Assembly (NCBI GenBank): GCA_031419715.1
Contig: JANOLJ010000018.1
Location: forward strand, 1 to 30,611
DNA length: 30,611 bases
From: JAEMQF01 sp031419715
Lineage (GTDB): Bacteria > Pseudomonadota > Gammaproteobacteria > Burkholderiales > Burkholderiaceae_C
Direction of reading: 5' to 3'
The notes beneath the pieces were generated by a model, which made no database searches, was not told the origin of the DNA, and worked only from the letters and a program-made list of their open reading frames with translations. A program made the position numbers and the translations under genes. The stretch's first letter is position 1. Each line of letters opens with the position of its first letter. Below, in pieces: positions 8,325-17,143 of the stretch.

Positions 8325-8330
8325 TATAAT
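8325..8330 (+). promoter_or_regulatory. metK promoter -10 box
   Basis: A perfect TATAAT lies 174 nt before the metK GTG. No good -35 hexamer is visible 16-18 nt upstream. The predicted transcript start near 8337 gives a leader of about 165 nt. The box lies between the start codons of metK and the divergent acyltransferase operon and may affect both. Confidence 0.55.
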
Positions 8331-8336
8331 TCGGCG

Positions 8337-8503
8337 CGTCGCCGAGTTAATGAACTACTTGCGGGGCGACGCACGGAGCAGCACTTGCTGCCTGTGCCGG
8401 GCGGCGAGTTCACTCGCGGCCCAACCAATTCCGCTAAAGCGTTCGCCGCTCCTCCCTCACACCCAGGCCGGCAACGCAACCTGCAACTTGAAGGAGTTTA
8501 TAA
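8337..8503 (+). promoter_or_regulatory. structured metK 5' leader
   Basis: The leader contains two clear hairpins. One is bipartite: GCAC/GTGC (8371-8374, 8394-8397) enclosing GCAGC/GCTGC (8378-8382, 8387-8391) on an ACTT loop. The other is GCGAG/CTCGC (8404-8408, 8413-8417) on a TTCA loop. Downstream, CTCCT at 8449-8453 is complementary to the Shine-Dalgarno AGGAG (8492-8496), while GCTCC at 8448-8452 can alternatively pair with GGAGC at 8375-8379 in the first hairpin. This layout would permit control of ribosome access. It does not fit the SAM riboswitch classes I can recall; regulation is inference. Confidence 0.4.
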
Positions 8504-9682
8504 GTGGCCAACGATTTCCTGTTCACATCCGAGTCCGTCTCTGAAGGTCACCCTGACAAGGTGGCCGATCAGATCTCCGACGCGATTCTCGACGCGATCT
8601 TCAAACAAGACCCGCGTTCGCGTGTCGCCGCCGAGACGCTGTGCAACACCGGTCTGGTGGTGCTGGCCGGCGAGATCACGACGAACGCGCATGTCGACTA
8701 CATCCAGGTCGCGCGCGACACGATCAAGCGCATCGGCTACGACAACACCGAATACGGCATCGACTACAAGGGCTGCGCCGTGATGGTCTGCTACGACAAG
8801 CAGAGCAACGACATCGCGCAAGGCGTGGACCACGCCAGTGACGATCACCTGAACACTGGCGCGGGCGACCAGGGCCTGATGTTCGGCTACGCCTGCGACG
8901 AGACGCCCGAGCTGATGCCCGCGCCGATTTACTACGCGCACCGCCTCGTCGAGCGCCAGGCGCAGCTGCGCAAAGACGGCCGGCTGCCGTTCCTGCGCCC
9001 CGACGCGAAAAGCCAGGTGACGATGCGCTATGTGGACGGCAAGCCCCACAGCGTCGATACCGTCGTGCTGTCGAGCCAGCACGCGCCCGAGATGAGCGAC
9101 GGCAAGAAGATGTTGCCCGCGTTTATCGAAGCCGTGATCGAGGAAATCATCAAACCGGTGTTGCCCAAGGCTTGGCTCAAGGACACCAAGTACCTGATCA
9201 ACCCCACCGGCCGCTTCGTCATCGGCGGCCCGCAAGGCGACTGCGGCCTGACCGGGCGCAAGATCATCGTCGACACCTATGGCGGCGCCTGCCCGCACGG
9301 CGGTGGCGCGTTCTCCGGCAAGGACCCGAGCAAGGTGGACCGCTCGGCGGCCTATGCGGCGCGCTATGTGGCGAAGAACATCGTCGCGGCGGGCATCGCC
9401 AAACAGTGCCAGATCCAGGTCGCCTACGCGATCGGCGTGGCCCGGCCGATGAACGTGACGGTGTACACCGAGGGCACGGGGAAGATCAGCGACGAGAAGA
9501 TCGCGGCGCTGGTCAATGAACACTTCGACTTGCGCCCCAAGGGCATCATCCAGATGCTCGACCTGCTGCGCCCGATCTACGAAAAAACCGCCTCCTATGG
9601 ACACTTCGGCCGCGAAGAGCCCGAGTTCACCTGGGAGCGCACTGACCAGGTGAAAGCACTACGCGCCGCGGCGGGGTTGTAG
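8504..9682 (+). CDS. metK: S-adenosylmethionine synthetase
   Basis: MetK makes SAM from methionine and ATP, releasing phosphate and pyrophosphate, and works as a cytoplasmic tetramer. The 392-aa protein starts MANDFLFTSESVSEGHPDKV, with the ATP-binding GHPDK motif near residues 15-20, and carries the ATP-motif GAGDQG near residue 121 and the P-loop-like GGGAFSGKD near residue 270. Length and ending are normal. The start is GTG at 8504, supported by AAGGAG at 8491-8496. It is transcribed alone from 8325-8330 with a structured leader. It heads the region that also carries ahcY and metF, other members of the methyl cycle, though they are not in one operon. Confidence 0.98.
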   Translation: MANDFLFTSESVSEGHPDKVADQISDAILDAIFKQDPRSRVAAETLCNTGLVVLAGEITTNAHVDYIQVARDTIKRIGYDNTEYGIDYKGCAVMVCYDKQSNDIAQGVDHASDDHLNTGAGDQGLMFGYACDETPELMPAPIYYAHRLVERQAQLRKDGRLPFLRPDAKSQVTMRYVDGKPHSVDTVVLSSQHAPEMSDGKKMLPAFIEAVIEEIIKPVLPKAWLKDTKYLINPTGRFVIGGPQGDCGLTGRKIIVDTYGGACPHGGGAFSGKDPSKVDRSAAYAARYVAKNIVAAGIAKQCQIQVAYAIGVARPMNVTVYTEGTGKISDEKIAALVNEHFDLRPKGIIQMLDLLRPIYEKTASYGHFGREEPEFTWERTDQVKALRAAAGL

Positions 9683-9755
9683 GCCGAATCAGGTTCAGCC
9701 TGCCGCGCGCCGCGCGTCGCGAACCCGGCGTTCGGCCTGCCGGGGTCTCAGTCTC

Positions 9756-10646
9756 TCAGCTCGGCGCGCCCCGCGCCGTGATCACCCGGTTCATCCATGC
9801 CGCTGATTGGCTGGCGGCGCCGAAGCTGAACAGGTGCGCGCCGACCACGTTGCAGTTGGCGTGGCGCAGGCAGTACTGCGCCACGGCGCTGAGCTGCTCG
9901 CTCGGCTCGGTATGCATGAACAGTCGCACCGCGCCCATGCCTTGCGCACCCATGGCGCGCAGCGACGCACTCACGCCGCAGCGCTGCGCAAAGCGCAGCA
10001 GCGTGGCCGCATTCGTCGGCCCGGCCATGCCCACGTAAACCGGCACCGTGGGGACTTTGCGCGCCAGCTCGCTGCAGTATTCGACGATGCGCGCCGGGGC
10101 GAACGAGAACTGGGTGACGATCGATGCCCTCAGACCCTGCGCCAGCGCCAGCGCCAGCTTGTCGCCGAGCGCCTGGTCGAGCGCGGTCTGCGGAATGCGC
10201 GGGTGCCCTTCCGGATAGCCGGGCAGGCCCACTTCGCGCAGGCCGCTGTCGGCGAGGGCGCGGTCGTGCAGCAGCTCGATCGCGTCGGCGTAGGGGCCGA
10301 TCGGCTTGGGGTCGTCGCCGCCGATCAGCAGCACTTTGCTCACGCCGACGTTGCGCACGGCCTGCGTCAGAAAGTCGCTGAGTTCGGCGCGCGAGGCGAT
10401 GCGCCGCGCCGCGATGTGGGGCACCGGCTCCAGCCCCGCGGCACGCACGCTGGCCAGCGCCGCCAGCGACTGCGCGAGCCCGTGATTCGGCAGGTGATTC
10501 ACGTAGACACGCGTTCCGGAAGGCAGCAACGCCGCGATGGCTTTGGCGTCGCCCGCGCGTTCGGGGCTCATCTCGAGCGAGCCGCCGATCATCAGTTCGG
10601 CTTCGCAATCGGCCTGCCGGCCCGGGGCTTCAGTGTCAGCGCTCAT
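9756..10646 (-). CDS. methylenetetrahydrofolate reductase-like protein (divergent MetF paralogue)
   Basis: The 296-aa protein looks like a TIM barrel of the MTHFR family but is very different from the canonical MetF at 17144-17986. Equivalents of conserved segments can be matched: LEMSP (Glu25) to the FEFFPP Glu; GGDDP (111-112) to the RGD Asp; GYPEGHP (143-149) to YPEYHP; and VTQF (Gln179) to ITQF. Catalytic residues therefore seem retained, while the folate-site surroundings differ. ATG 10646 is chosen since it lies 13 nt after the upstream methyltransferase stop with GAAGGC in front; longer starts at 10694 and 10712 overlap that gene. It could reduce methylene-THF for a dedicated methylation or demethylation route, or use another pterin. 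It is probably co-transcribed with the upstream methyltransferase. Confidence 0.75.
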   Translation of the reverse strand: MSADTEAPGRQADCEAELMIGGSLEMSPERAGDAKAIAALLPSGTRVYVNHLPNHGLAQSLAALASVRAAGLEPVPHIAARRIASRAELSDFLTQAVRNVGVSKVLLIGGDDPKPIGPYADAIELLHDRALADSGLREVGLPGYPEGHPRIPQTALDQALGDKLALALAQGLRASIVTQFSFAPARIVEYCSELARKVPTVPVYVGMAGPTNAATLLRFAQRCGVSASLRAMGAQGMGAVRLFMHTEPSEQLSAVAQYCLRHANCNVVGAHLFSFGAASQSAAWMNRVITARGAPS

Positions 10647-10659
10647 GGTGTCAATGCCT

Positions 10660-11886
10660 TCAGCGCCGCTTGCACGCGACGACGAACGATTCATCGTTGA
10701 ACCACAGGCCACCGTGCTTCTTCAGCACGGCTTGCGTGGCGTCGAGATAGGCGCCGGTGGTGACCACGGCGTCGAGCATTTCGTCGGGAATCTGGTTCAC
10801 ATAGATCGCCGCGTTCCAGGCCGCGAAAAGCGTCGAGGTGCCGACGCGTTCGCCGATTTCCGACGGCAGCGTATGCATCTGGTAGCGGAACAGCGCCTTG
10901 GCGTCGGGCGGCGCGGCCAATGTGTAGTTGCGCGCGTCGTGCCCCAGCTCGATCTTCAAGGCCTTGAGCAACTCATGGCGATTCACGCGAAACGGCGACT
11001 CGCCGGGCCACAGTGCATGGATGATCTCCAGCGCCGGGTCTTGGCCGTAGGACTGGATCGTCACCAAGCGGCCCCCCGGGGCCAGGCTGCGCACCAGGGG
11101 GGCAAGGATTTTCTGCGCCTTGAACTGGGCGGCGGTGCGTGCACGCCAGGGCTGGGAGGCCAGGATGAGGTCGTAGTCGCCGAGCGTCCGGCCGGGTTTG
11201 GGAATGCAACTGTCGAGCAAGAATTCGTGGTCTTCGCGGTAGATGACGAGTACCGTCGGCCGCGAGTACACCGGGTTGCCGGTCTTCGCGCTCGGTTTGG
11301 TCTGCCAGCCGTGCGAGAGCATCGGCCCCAGTGCGCCGATCTGCTCTTCGTATTCATGTGCCGAGTGCCCCGTCAGCCGCACGGTTTGCCAGTTCAGTGC
11401 GGCCGCGGCCGTCACATCGCGCGGCATCAGGCGCGGCGCTTCGGAGTAGTTCAGATTGGTGATAACGAGCACGGTGTGCGGATGCTCGAAGAAGCGATCC
11501 GCCATCTTGTCCAGCCCGAGCCGCACATCTTCCAGGCTGATCTCCTTGGCCACGACGAGCAAGGGCACGGTCGGAAACTGCCGGTGCGTGCTGCGCATCA
11601 GCCGCGCGAGCACGGTCGCGTCACCCATGCCGGCGTCAAAGATGCGCAGGCAGGGCGGCGAGGGATGCAATTGCTTCAGCTCCAGCGCGGCGCGCGCCGC
11701 GACGGCGGCTTTTTCGTTGCAGGTGTTGACGAAGGCCAGGTACTTCTGGCGGTTGTCGTAGAAGCGAAACGGCGGCGACGCGGCCTCGGGGGACGGCGGG
11801 GGCAGCGCATCGCGCGGCGATGCGAGCTTCGCCGCCGCGCGCCGTTCACGCGTGTCGATGACCGTAGTGCCACCTGTGCTTGTCAT
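10660..11886 (-). CDS. class I SAM-dependent methyltransferase of unknown substrate
   Basis: The 408-aa protein has a Rossmann-type SAM-binding signature, IFDAGMGDATVLARLM at about 82-97, with an acidic segment (KEISLEDVRLGLD) after it and DYDLILASQPW plus LAPGGRLVTIQSYG in the positions expected of motifs IV-VI. A proline/alanine-rich N-terminal tail (residues 1-40) precedes a distinctive block FYDNRQKYLAFVNTCNEK. I do not recognise the substrate. The ATG at 11886 has GGGAGC five nt upstream. A GTG at 11982 overlaps the Nudix stop (GTGA) and would add 32 residues, so coupled initiation there is possible. It lies between a Nudix hydrolase gene and a MetF-like gene on the same strand with gaps of 13 nt or overlap, so the three probably form an operon. 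Confidence 0.75.
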   Translation of the reverse strand: MTSTGGTTVIDTRERRAAAKLASPRDALPPPSPEAASPPFRFYDNRQKYLAFVNTCNEKAAVAARAALELKQLHPSPPCLRIFDAGMGDATVLARLMRSTHRQFPTVPLLVVAKEISLEDVRLGLDKMADRFFEHPHTVLVITNLNYSEAPRLMPRDVTAAAALNWQTVRLTGHSAHEYEEQIGALGPMLSHGWQTKPSAKTGNPVYSRPTVLVIYREDHEFLLDSCIPKPGRTLGDYDLILASQPWRARTAAQFKAQKILAPLVRSLAPGGRLVTIQSYGQDPALEIIHALWPGESPFRVNRHELLKALKIELGHDARNYTLAAPPDAKALFRYQMHTLPSEIGERVGTSTLFAAWNAAIYVNQIPDEMLDAVVTTGAYLDATQAVLKKHGGLWFNDESFVVACKRR

Positions 11887-11978
11887 CGAAAGCTCCCGAT
11901 ACGGCGCAGCGAAAGCCAGGCCATAATCGGCCGGCTTGGGCGCTGCGTGCCGTGCAGTATGCCGTGCCTCATCCGCAA

Positions 11979-12641
11979 TCACCGCCAGGCGAATGCCGGC
12001 TGGTCAAAGTGCGCGACCCGGGTCACGCGCCCGCACAGGCACCACTCGCGAAACTGGTAGAGAAATGCCGCGGTGGGCGCGGCGATCCAGGTGCCGCCGA
12101 TGGGCATGCGCAGCACCGGGTGCTCGGCGCCCCGCACCTGGTTGAGCAGCGGTGCGTCGGCGCGCAACAGTTCGCGCGTCGGGATGCGGTGGATCGATGC
12201 GACCTCGTGGACATTGGCCACGACATCGCGCGCCGGCCCGGCCCAAACGACGACGGGCGTGATCACATAGCCCGAGCGCGTCGCATAGTCGTCGAGCCTG
12301 CCGAGGACCGCCGCGGGGTCCAGCACCAGGCCCACTTCTTCGGCCAGTTCGCGCAGCGCCGCCTGCTCGGGTGTCTCGCCCTCGTCAATGCGCCCGCCGG
12401 GCATCGCCCATTGCCCGGCGTGGCTGCGCAGACCCGCGGCGCGCTGGGTGAGCAGCAGCGCCGAAGCCTCGCTCCACGTCGTGTGGCGGGGCAAACCCGG
12501 GACGTCGGCGCCATGTCCTTCTTGCGTCACGGCAACGGCCACCGCCGCGCGGCGCCGCCCGGCGGTTTCAAGTGGGAGTGCCGCGAAACTGGACAGGCGT
12601 TGCTGCAATTGCTGCGCTGAAGCGATGGGCTGGCTTGCCAT
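11979..12641 (-). CDS. Nudix hydrolase (CoA-pyrophosphatase-like)
   Basis: The 220-aa protein contains a complete Nudix box, G83-x5-E89-x7-R97-E98-L-x-E101-E102-x-G104. Immediately before it is LLLTQRAAGLRSHAGQWAMPGG, in the style of the NuCoA motif of coenzyme A diphosphatases, though the usual Phe before PGG is Met here. The family hydrolyses nucleoside diphosphates linked to another group; a CoA or related substrate is suggested but not proven. The start ATG at 12641 is chosen over 12671 since residues before it do not resemble the family. It heads a minus-strand unit with the methyltransferase and the MetF-like gene, and is divergent from the YcaQ-type gene with about 78 nt between starts. 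Confidence 0.85.
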   Translation of the reverse strand: MASQPIASAQQLQQRLSSFAALPLETAGRRRAAVAVAVTQEGHGADVPGLPRHTTWSEASALLLTQRAAGLRSHAGQWAMPGGRIDEGETPEQAALRELAEEVGLVLDPAAVLGRLDDYATRSGYVITPVVVWAGPARDVVANVHEVASIHRIPTRELLRADAPLLNQVRGAEHPVLRMPIGGTWIAAPTAAFLYQFREWCLCGRVTRVAHFDQPAFAWR

Positions 12642-12719
12642 ACGCAAAGCATAGTGCCGGTGGCCTGGCAAGGCTGAAGCCGAAGCTCAAATCGCGTCGC
12701 ATTCGGGCATCATCCGCGG

Positions 12720-13808
12720 ATGCCCGCGCCATTGACGCTTCCGCTCTTGCGCCAGTACGCCGTGGCGCGCAGCCTGTTCGCGCCCACGAGCCTGGCGCGC
12801 GCGATTGCCAAACTCGGTTTTGTGCAAGCCGACCCGATCCGCGCGCCGGCACGCGCGCAGGATCTGCTGCTGCGCCATCGGGTCAAGGACTACCGGGCCG
12901 GTGACCTGGAGCGCCACTACCCCAAGCTCGACGTCGAAGAGGACTTCTTCGTCAACTACGGTTTCCTGCCGCGCGCGACGCACCACCTGATGCACCCCCG
13001 CACGCCGCGCACGGTGTGGCCGAAGTCGCGCTGGGCGCAAGCGCATGCCGTGCTCGAGTTCGTGCGCGAGCGCGGCGTCGTGCATCCGCGCGAAGTCGAC
13101 GCGCATTTCGCGCACGGCAAGGTGCGCAACTGGTTTGGCGGTTCGAGCAATGCGAGCACCCAGTTGCTCGACGGCATGCACTACCGCGGCCTGGTTCGCA
13201 TTGCGCGGCGCGAGGGCGGTGTGCGGCTGTACGCGCCGCGTGAATCGCAGCCGCCGGCCGCCGACCCGGCGGCGGTTTTGGACGCATTGGTCGACGTGAT
13301 CGTGCACAAATACGCGCCGCTGCCGGCGCGCAGCCTGAGCGAACTGGTCAGCCATCTGCGCAGCGCCGCACCCCAGTGGACCCATCTGCGCGCGGCGGCG
13401 CTGGCGCGGGCCAAGGCGCGCCTGCCGCATGCCGATCTCGACGGAGTGACCTGGTATTGGCCCGCCGGTGAAAACCCAGCCTCGAAGCGCCACGAAAGCA
13501 TTGAGGATTCGGTGCGCTTGCTCGCCCCGTTCGACCCGATCGTCTGGGACCGGCGGCGTTTTGAGGCGCTGTGGGGCTGGGCCTATCGATTCGAGGCCTA
13601 CACACCGGCGCCCAAGCGCGTGCGCGGCTACTACGCGCTGCCGCTGCTGTGGCGCGACCAGGTGCTGGGCTGGGCGAACGCATCGGCCGATGGCGGCCGC
13701 CTCGTCGTCGAGGCCGGCTATATGGCGGGGCGCGCGCCGCGCGGTCCGGCATTTCGCGCGGCGCTCGACGCGGAGGTCGATCGCCTGCGAGGTTTCTTAT
13801 CGCTTTAG
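12720..13808 (+). CDS. YcaQ/AlkX-type winged-helix DNA glycosylase
   Basis: This 362-aa protein belongs to the HTH_42 family, which includes E. coli YcaQ (AlkX), a glycosylase that unhooks DNA interstrand crosslinks, and Streptomyces AlkZ. The N-terminal region LARAIAKLGFVQADPIRAPA carries the catalytic QxD triplet as Gln36-Ala37-Asp38, the YcaQ-like rather than QxQ form. LPRATHHLMHPR, a tandem winged-helix region, and the C-terminal block RLLAPFDPIVWDRRRFEALWG with YALPLLWRDQVLGW are typical of the family. Start: ATG 12720. The stop TAG overlaps the stop of the convergent HAD gene (TTAG). Role in crosslink or alkylation repair is from the family; expression control is not visible. Confidence 0.88.
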   Translation: MPAPLTLPLLRQYAVARSLFAPTSLARAIAKLGFVQADPIRAPARAQDLLLRHRVKDYRAGDLERHYPKLDVEEDFFVNYGFLPRATHHLMHPRTPRTVWPKSRWAQAHAVLEFVRERGVVHPREVDAHFAHGKVRNWFGGSSNASTQLLDGMHYRGLVRIARREGGVRLYAPRESQPPAADPAAVLDALVDVIVHKYAPLPARSLSELVSHLRSAAPQWTHLRAAALARAKARLPHADLDGVTWYWPAGENPASKRHESIEDSVRLLAPFDPIVWDRRRFEALWGWAYRFEAYTPAPKRVRGYYALPLLWRDQVLGWANASADGGRLVVEAGYMAGRAPRGPAFRAALDAEVDRLRGFLSL

Positions 13809-14638
13809 GTACCGGTCGGGTTTGCGGTCGCGCCCTGGCGCGCTTGGGCGGCAATCAGCGCATCCGCCACTTCGGCAAAGCCCGCGCCACGTTCGCCCGC
13901 GGTCAGGTACGCAGGCCAGGTGAGCAGCTGCGATTCGAAGCGCATCAGGTTGGCCACACCCACGCTCAATTCGAAGTGGCCGAACATGAGCTGGTCGTTC
14001 GTCGAGTCGCCGATATAGACCCAGCGCCCCACTTCGGCGTCGAGGTCGCGCCCGAGCAAGCGGTGCACGATCCAGCGTGCCCCGCTCAGTTTGTGATGCT
14101 CGCCGAACCAGCCGTTGATGTGGATCGAGCTCACCGTCGCGTTCATGCCGTTCGCGCGCAAGATCTCGACGACGCGTTCAACATCACCCGGATCGAGGTG
14201 GGCATATTCGCTGTGATCGATGGCGATGTCGGTAGCGCGCCCGGCGCTGTCTGTGGCCAGGCGGGCTTGCGGGATTTCGCGCTGCACCGCATCGGCCGCC
14301 TCGCGCAAACGCAGCGCATTGCGCTCCCGCGTCCGCACGTCCTGGGCGTACTCAATCCGCAGCTCGCCGGCCTCGCGAAACAGCGCGACCGCGCCGTTTT
14401 CGGCGACGATGGCCGCCACCGGCCAGTCACGCGCGAACGGTTCGCTCCAGCCCATCGGCCGGCCGGTGATGGCGATCACGGGCAAGTGCGCCAAGGCCAG
14501 GCGCTTCAGCGCCGCAAGCGCGGTGGCCTCAATGGCGCCGTCGCGCGTCAAGGTGTCGTCAATGTCGGTCAGGACCCCGACGACGCCGCGCAAACGATGC
14601 GCCGGGCAGGTTGACCATGGGGCAATAGACATCACCAT
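13805..14638 (-). CDS. HAD superfamily (Cof/MPGP-like) phosphatase
   Basis: The 277-aa protein has the HAD nucleophile motif LTDIDDTLT (Asp25, Asp27), AITGRP as motif II, and YIGDSTND as motif IV, with a type II cap between. It resembles sugar-phosphatase or mannosyl-3-phosphoglycerate phosphatase-type HADs; the substrate is unknown. The start is ATG 14638 or 14632. The open frame runs on to 14797, but that stretch is antisense to the SAH riboswitch and the ahcY promoter, so I exclude it. It is convergent with the YcaQ-type gene, sharing TTAG at the stops, and divergent from ahcY. Confidence 0.87.
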   Translation of the reverse strand: MVMSIAPWSTCPAHRLRGVVGVLTDIDDTLTRDGAIEATALAALKRLALAHLPVIAITGRPMGWSEPFARDWPVAAIVAENGAVALFREAGELRIEYAQDVRTRERNALRLREAADAVQREIPQARLATDSAGRATDIAIDHSEYAHLDPGDVERVVEILRANGMNATVSSIHINGWFGEHHKLSGARWIVHRLLGRDLDAEVGRWVYIGDSTNDQLMFGHFELSVGVANLMRFESQLLTWPAYLTAGERGAGFAEVADALIAAQARQGATANPTGT

Positions 14639-14683
14639 GCGCGAAGTGTGCCTGGGTTCACGCGACGCCCGGCTCACTCTGGC

Positions 14684-14689
14684 TACAAT
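14684..14689 (+). promoter_or_regulatory. ahcY promoter -10 box
   Basis: TACAAT at 14684-14689 (preceded by GGC) predicts transcription starting at about 14696, exactly where the SAH aptamer begins. No convincing -35 hexamer is at 17 nt; TTCACG at 14657-14662 is too far. The match between predicted start and aptamer 5' end supports the call. Confidence 0.5.
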
Positions 14690-14697
14690 GCCGGCCT

Positions 14698-14760
14698 TCC
14701 GAGGAGCGTTGCAACCCCATTCGGGGCCAGGCTCGGAAAACTTCATGCAACCGCGCTCAC
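14698..14760 (+). ncRNA. S-adenosylhomocysteine (SAH) riboswitch aptamer
   Basis: The sequence follows the SAH riboswitch consensus. CCGAG (14699-14703) pairs with CTCGG (14732-14736) as P1. CCCC (14715-14718) pairs with GGGG (14723-14726) as P2. The conserved AGGAGCGTTGCAAC and CCAGGCTCGG blocks are present. GAGCG (14704-14708) pairs with CGCTC (14754-14758) as the pseudoknot. It is located upstream of ahcY, the standard target, where SAH binding raises expression of the enzyme that removes SAH. The linker between P1 and the pseudoknot strand is about 17 nt. Confidence 0.92.
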
Positions 14761-14786
14761 CCGCACCGGGCTGCCCCGAGGGTGAG
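14756..14786 (+). promoter_or_regulatory. candidate expression-platform hairpin of the SAH riboswitch
   Basis: CTCACCC at 14756-14762 is perfectly complementary to GGGTGAG at 14780-14786, with an inner CGGG/CCCG stem (14767-14770, 14775-14778). Its 5' arm takes the last three bases of the aptamer pseudoknot strand, so the hairpin and the full pseudoknot compete. No T-run follows it, so the output may be translational or Rho-related. The ahcY Shine-Dalgarno (14838-14843) is not in this hairpin. Confidence 0.5.
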
Positions 14787-14849
14787 TGTTCATTCAAACA
14801 CCGTCATCAGCAGATTCCCGCGCGGGTTCTACCGCCCAAGGAGCCTCTC

Positions 14850-16346
<1,497 letters not shown>

Positions 16347-16386
16347 GGCTGGGCGCGGTGATCGCACCGACACGCCGGGCCCGCTG

Positions 16387-17130
16387 ATGCGCATCGATCA
16401 GTTGCTGGTGCAGCAAGGCCTGGCGCCCAGCCGTTCTGCCGCGCGGCGCCTGCTCGACCGCGGCGCCGTGCGCTGGCTCGGGCCGGCGGGCTGGGCTGTC
16501 GCAGCCAAGGCCGGTGAAGACCTGCTGGCCGAGAGCCGGTTAGAGGTCACAGACGACGCCGAGGTTCGCTACGTCTCCCGAGGCGGCCTCAAACTCGCGG
16601 CAGCCCTTGAGCACTGCGCAATCGACGTGCGCGGTGCGACCTGCCTGGACGTCGGCCAAGGCAGCGGCGGCTTCACCGAAGTGCTGCTGCGCCAGGGTGC
16701 AGCGCGTGTGGTCGGTGTCGATGTGGGCCACGGCCAATTGCATCCGAGTCTGCGGTCCGACCCCCGGGTCGTGGCGCTGGAAGGCGTGAATGCGCGCCAC
16801 TTGCAGGCGGCGGATCTGCCGCAGGCCGAATTCGACCTGGTCACTGGCGACTTGTCGTTCATTTCGCTGACGCTGGTGCTGCCGGCCTTGGCCCCGCGGG
16901 TGCGCTCGACGCTGCTGGTGTTGGTGAAACCGCAGTTCGAGTTGCAACCGGCGGACATCGGCAAAGGTGGCCTGGTGCGCGATGCCGGGGCATTTGACCG
17001 GGTCGAGCAGCGTCTTCGCGCCGCATGCGACGAAGCGCAGCTCTCAGTGACCGACTGGTTCGAGAGTGCCATCGTCGGCGGCGACGGGAATCGAGAGTTT
17101 TTCATGCGCGCGCAGGCGCGCGGCGTTTGA
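16387..17130 (+). CDS. tlyA: TlyA family rRNA methyltransferase (hemolysin A-like)
   Basis: The 247-aa protein has an N-terminal S4 RNA-binding domain (MRIDQLLVQQGLAPSRSAAR, residues 1-60). An FtsJ-like methyltransferase follows, with SRGGLKLAAAL near 65 and the SAM motif CLDVGQGSGGFTEVLL near 85. TLLVLVKPQFEL near 180 has the Lys of the family. The name hemolysin is historical; TlyA of mycobacteria makes 2'-O-methylcytidine in 16S and 23S rRNA, but activity of this one is inferred. Start ATG 16387 is chosen because the S4 motif begins there; an upstream frame start at 16300 overlaps ahcY. The Shine-Dalgarno is weak. It lies between ahcY and metF, a recurring betaproteobacterial order, and may be governed by the SAH riboswitch. 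Confidence 0.92.
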   Translation: MRIDQLLVQQGLAPSRSAARRLLDRGAVRWLGPAGWAVAAKAGEDLLAESRLEVTDDAEVRYVSRGGLKLAAALEHCAIDVRGATCLDVGQGSGGFTEVLLRQGAARVVGVDVGHGQLHPSLRSDPRVVALEGVNARHLQAADLPQAEFDLVTGDLSFISLTLVLPALAPRVRSTLLVLVKPQFELQPADIGKGGLVRDAGAFDRVEQRLRAACDEAQLSVTDWFESAIVGGDGNREFFMRAQARGV

Positions 17131-17143
17131 TGAGAACCATGCC

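Noticed and set aside
14639..14797. N-terminal extension of the HAD phosphatase
   Set aside because: It would be antisense to the SAH riboswitch and the ahcY promoter and has no HAD-like sequence before the DxD region.
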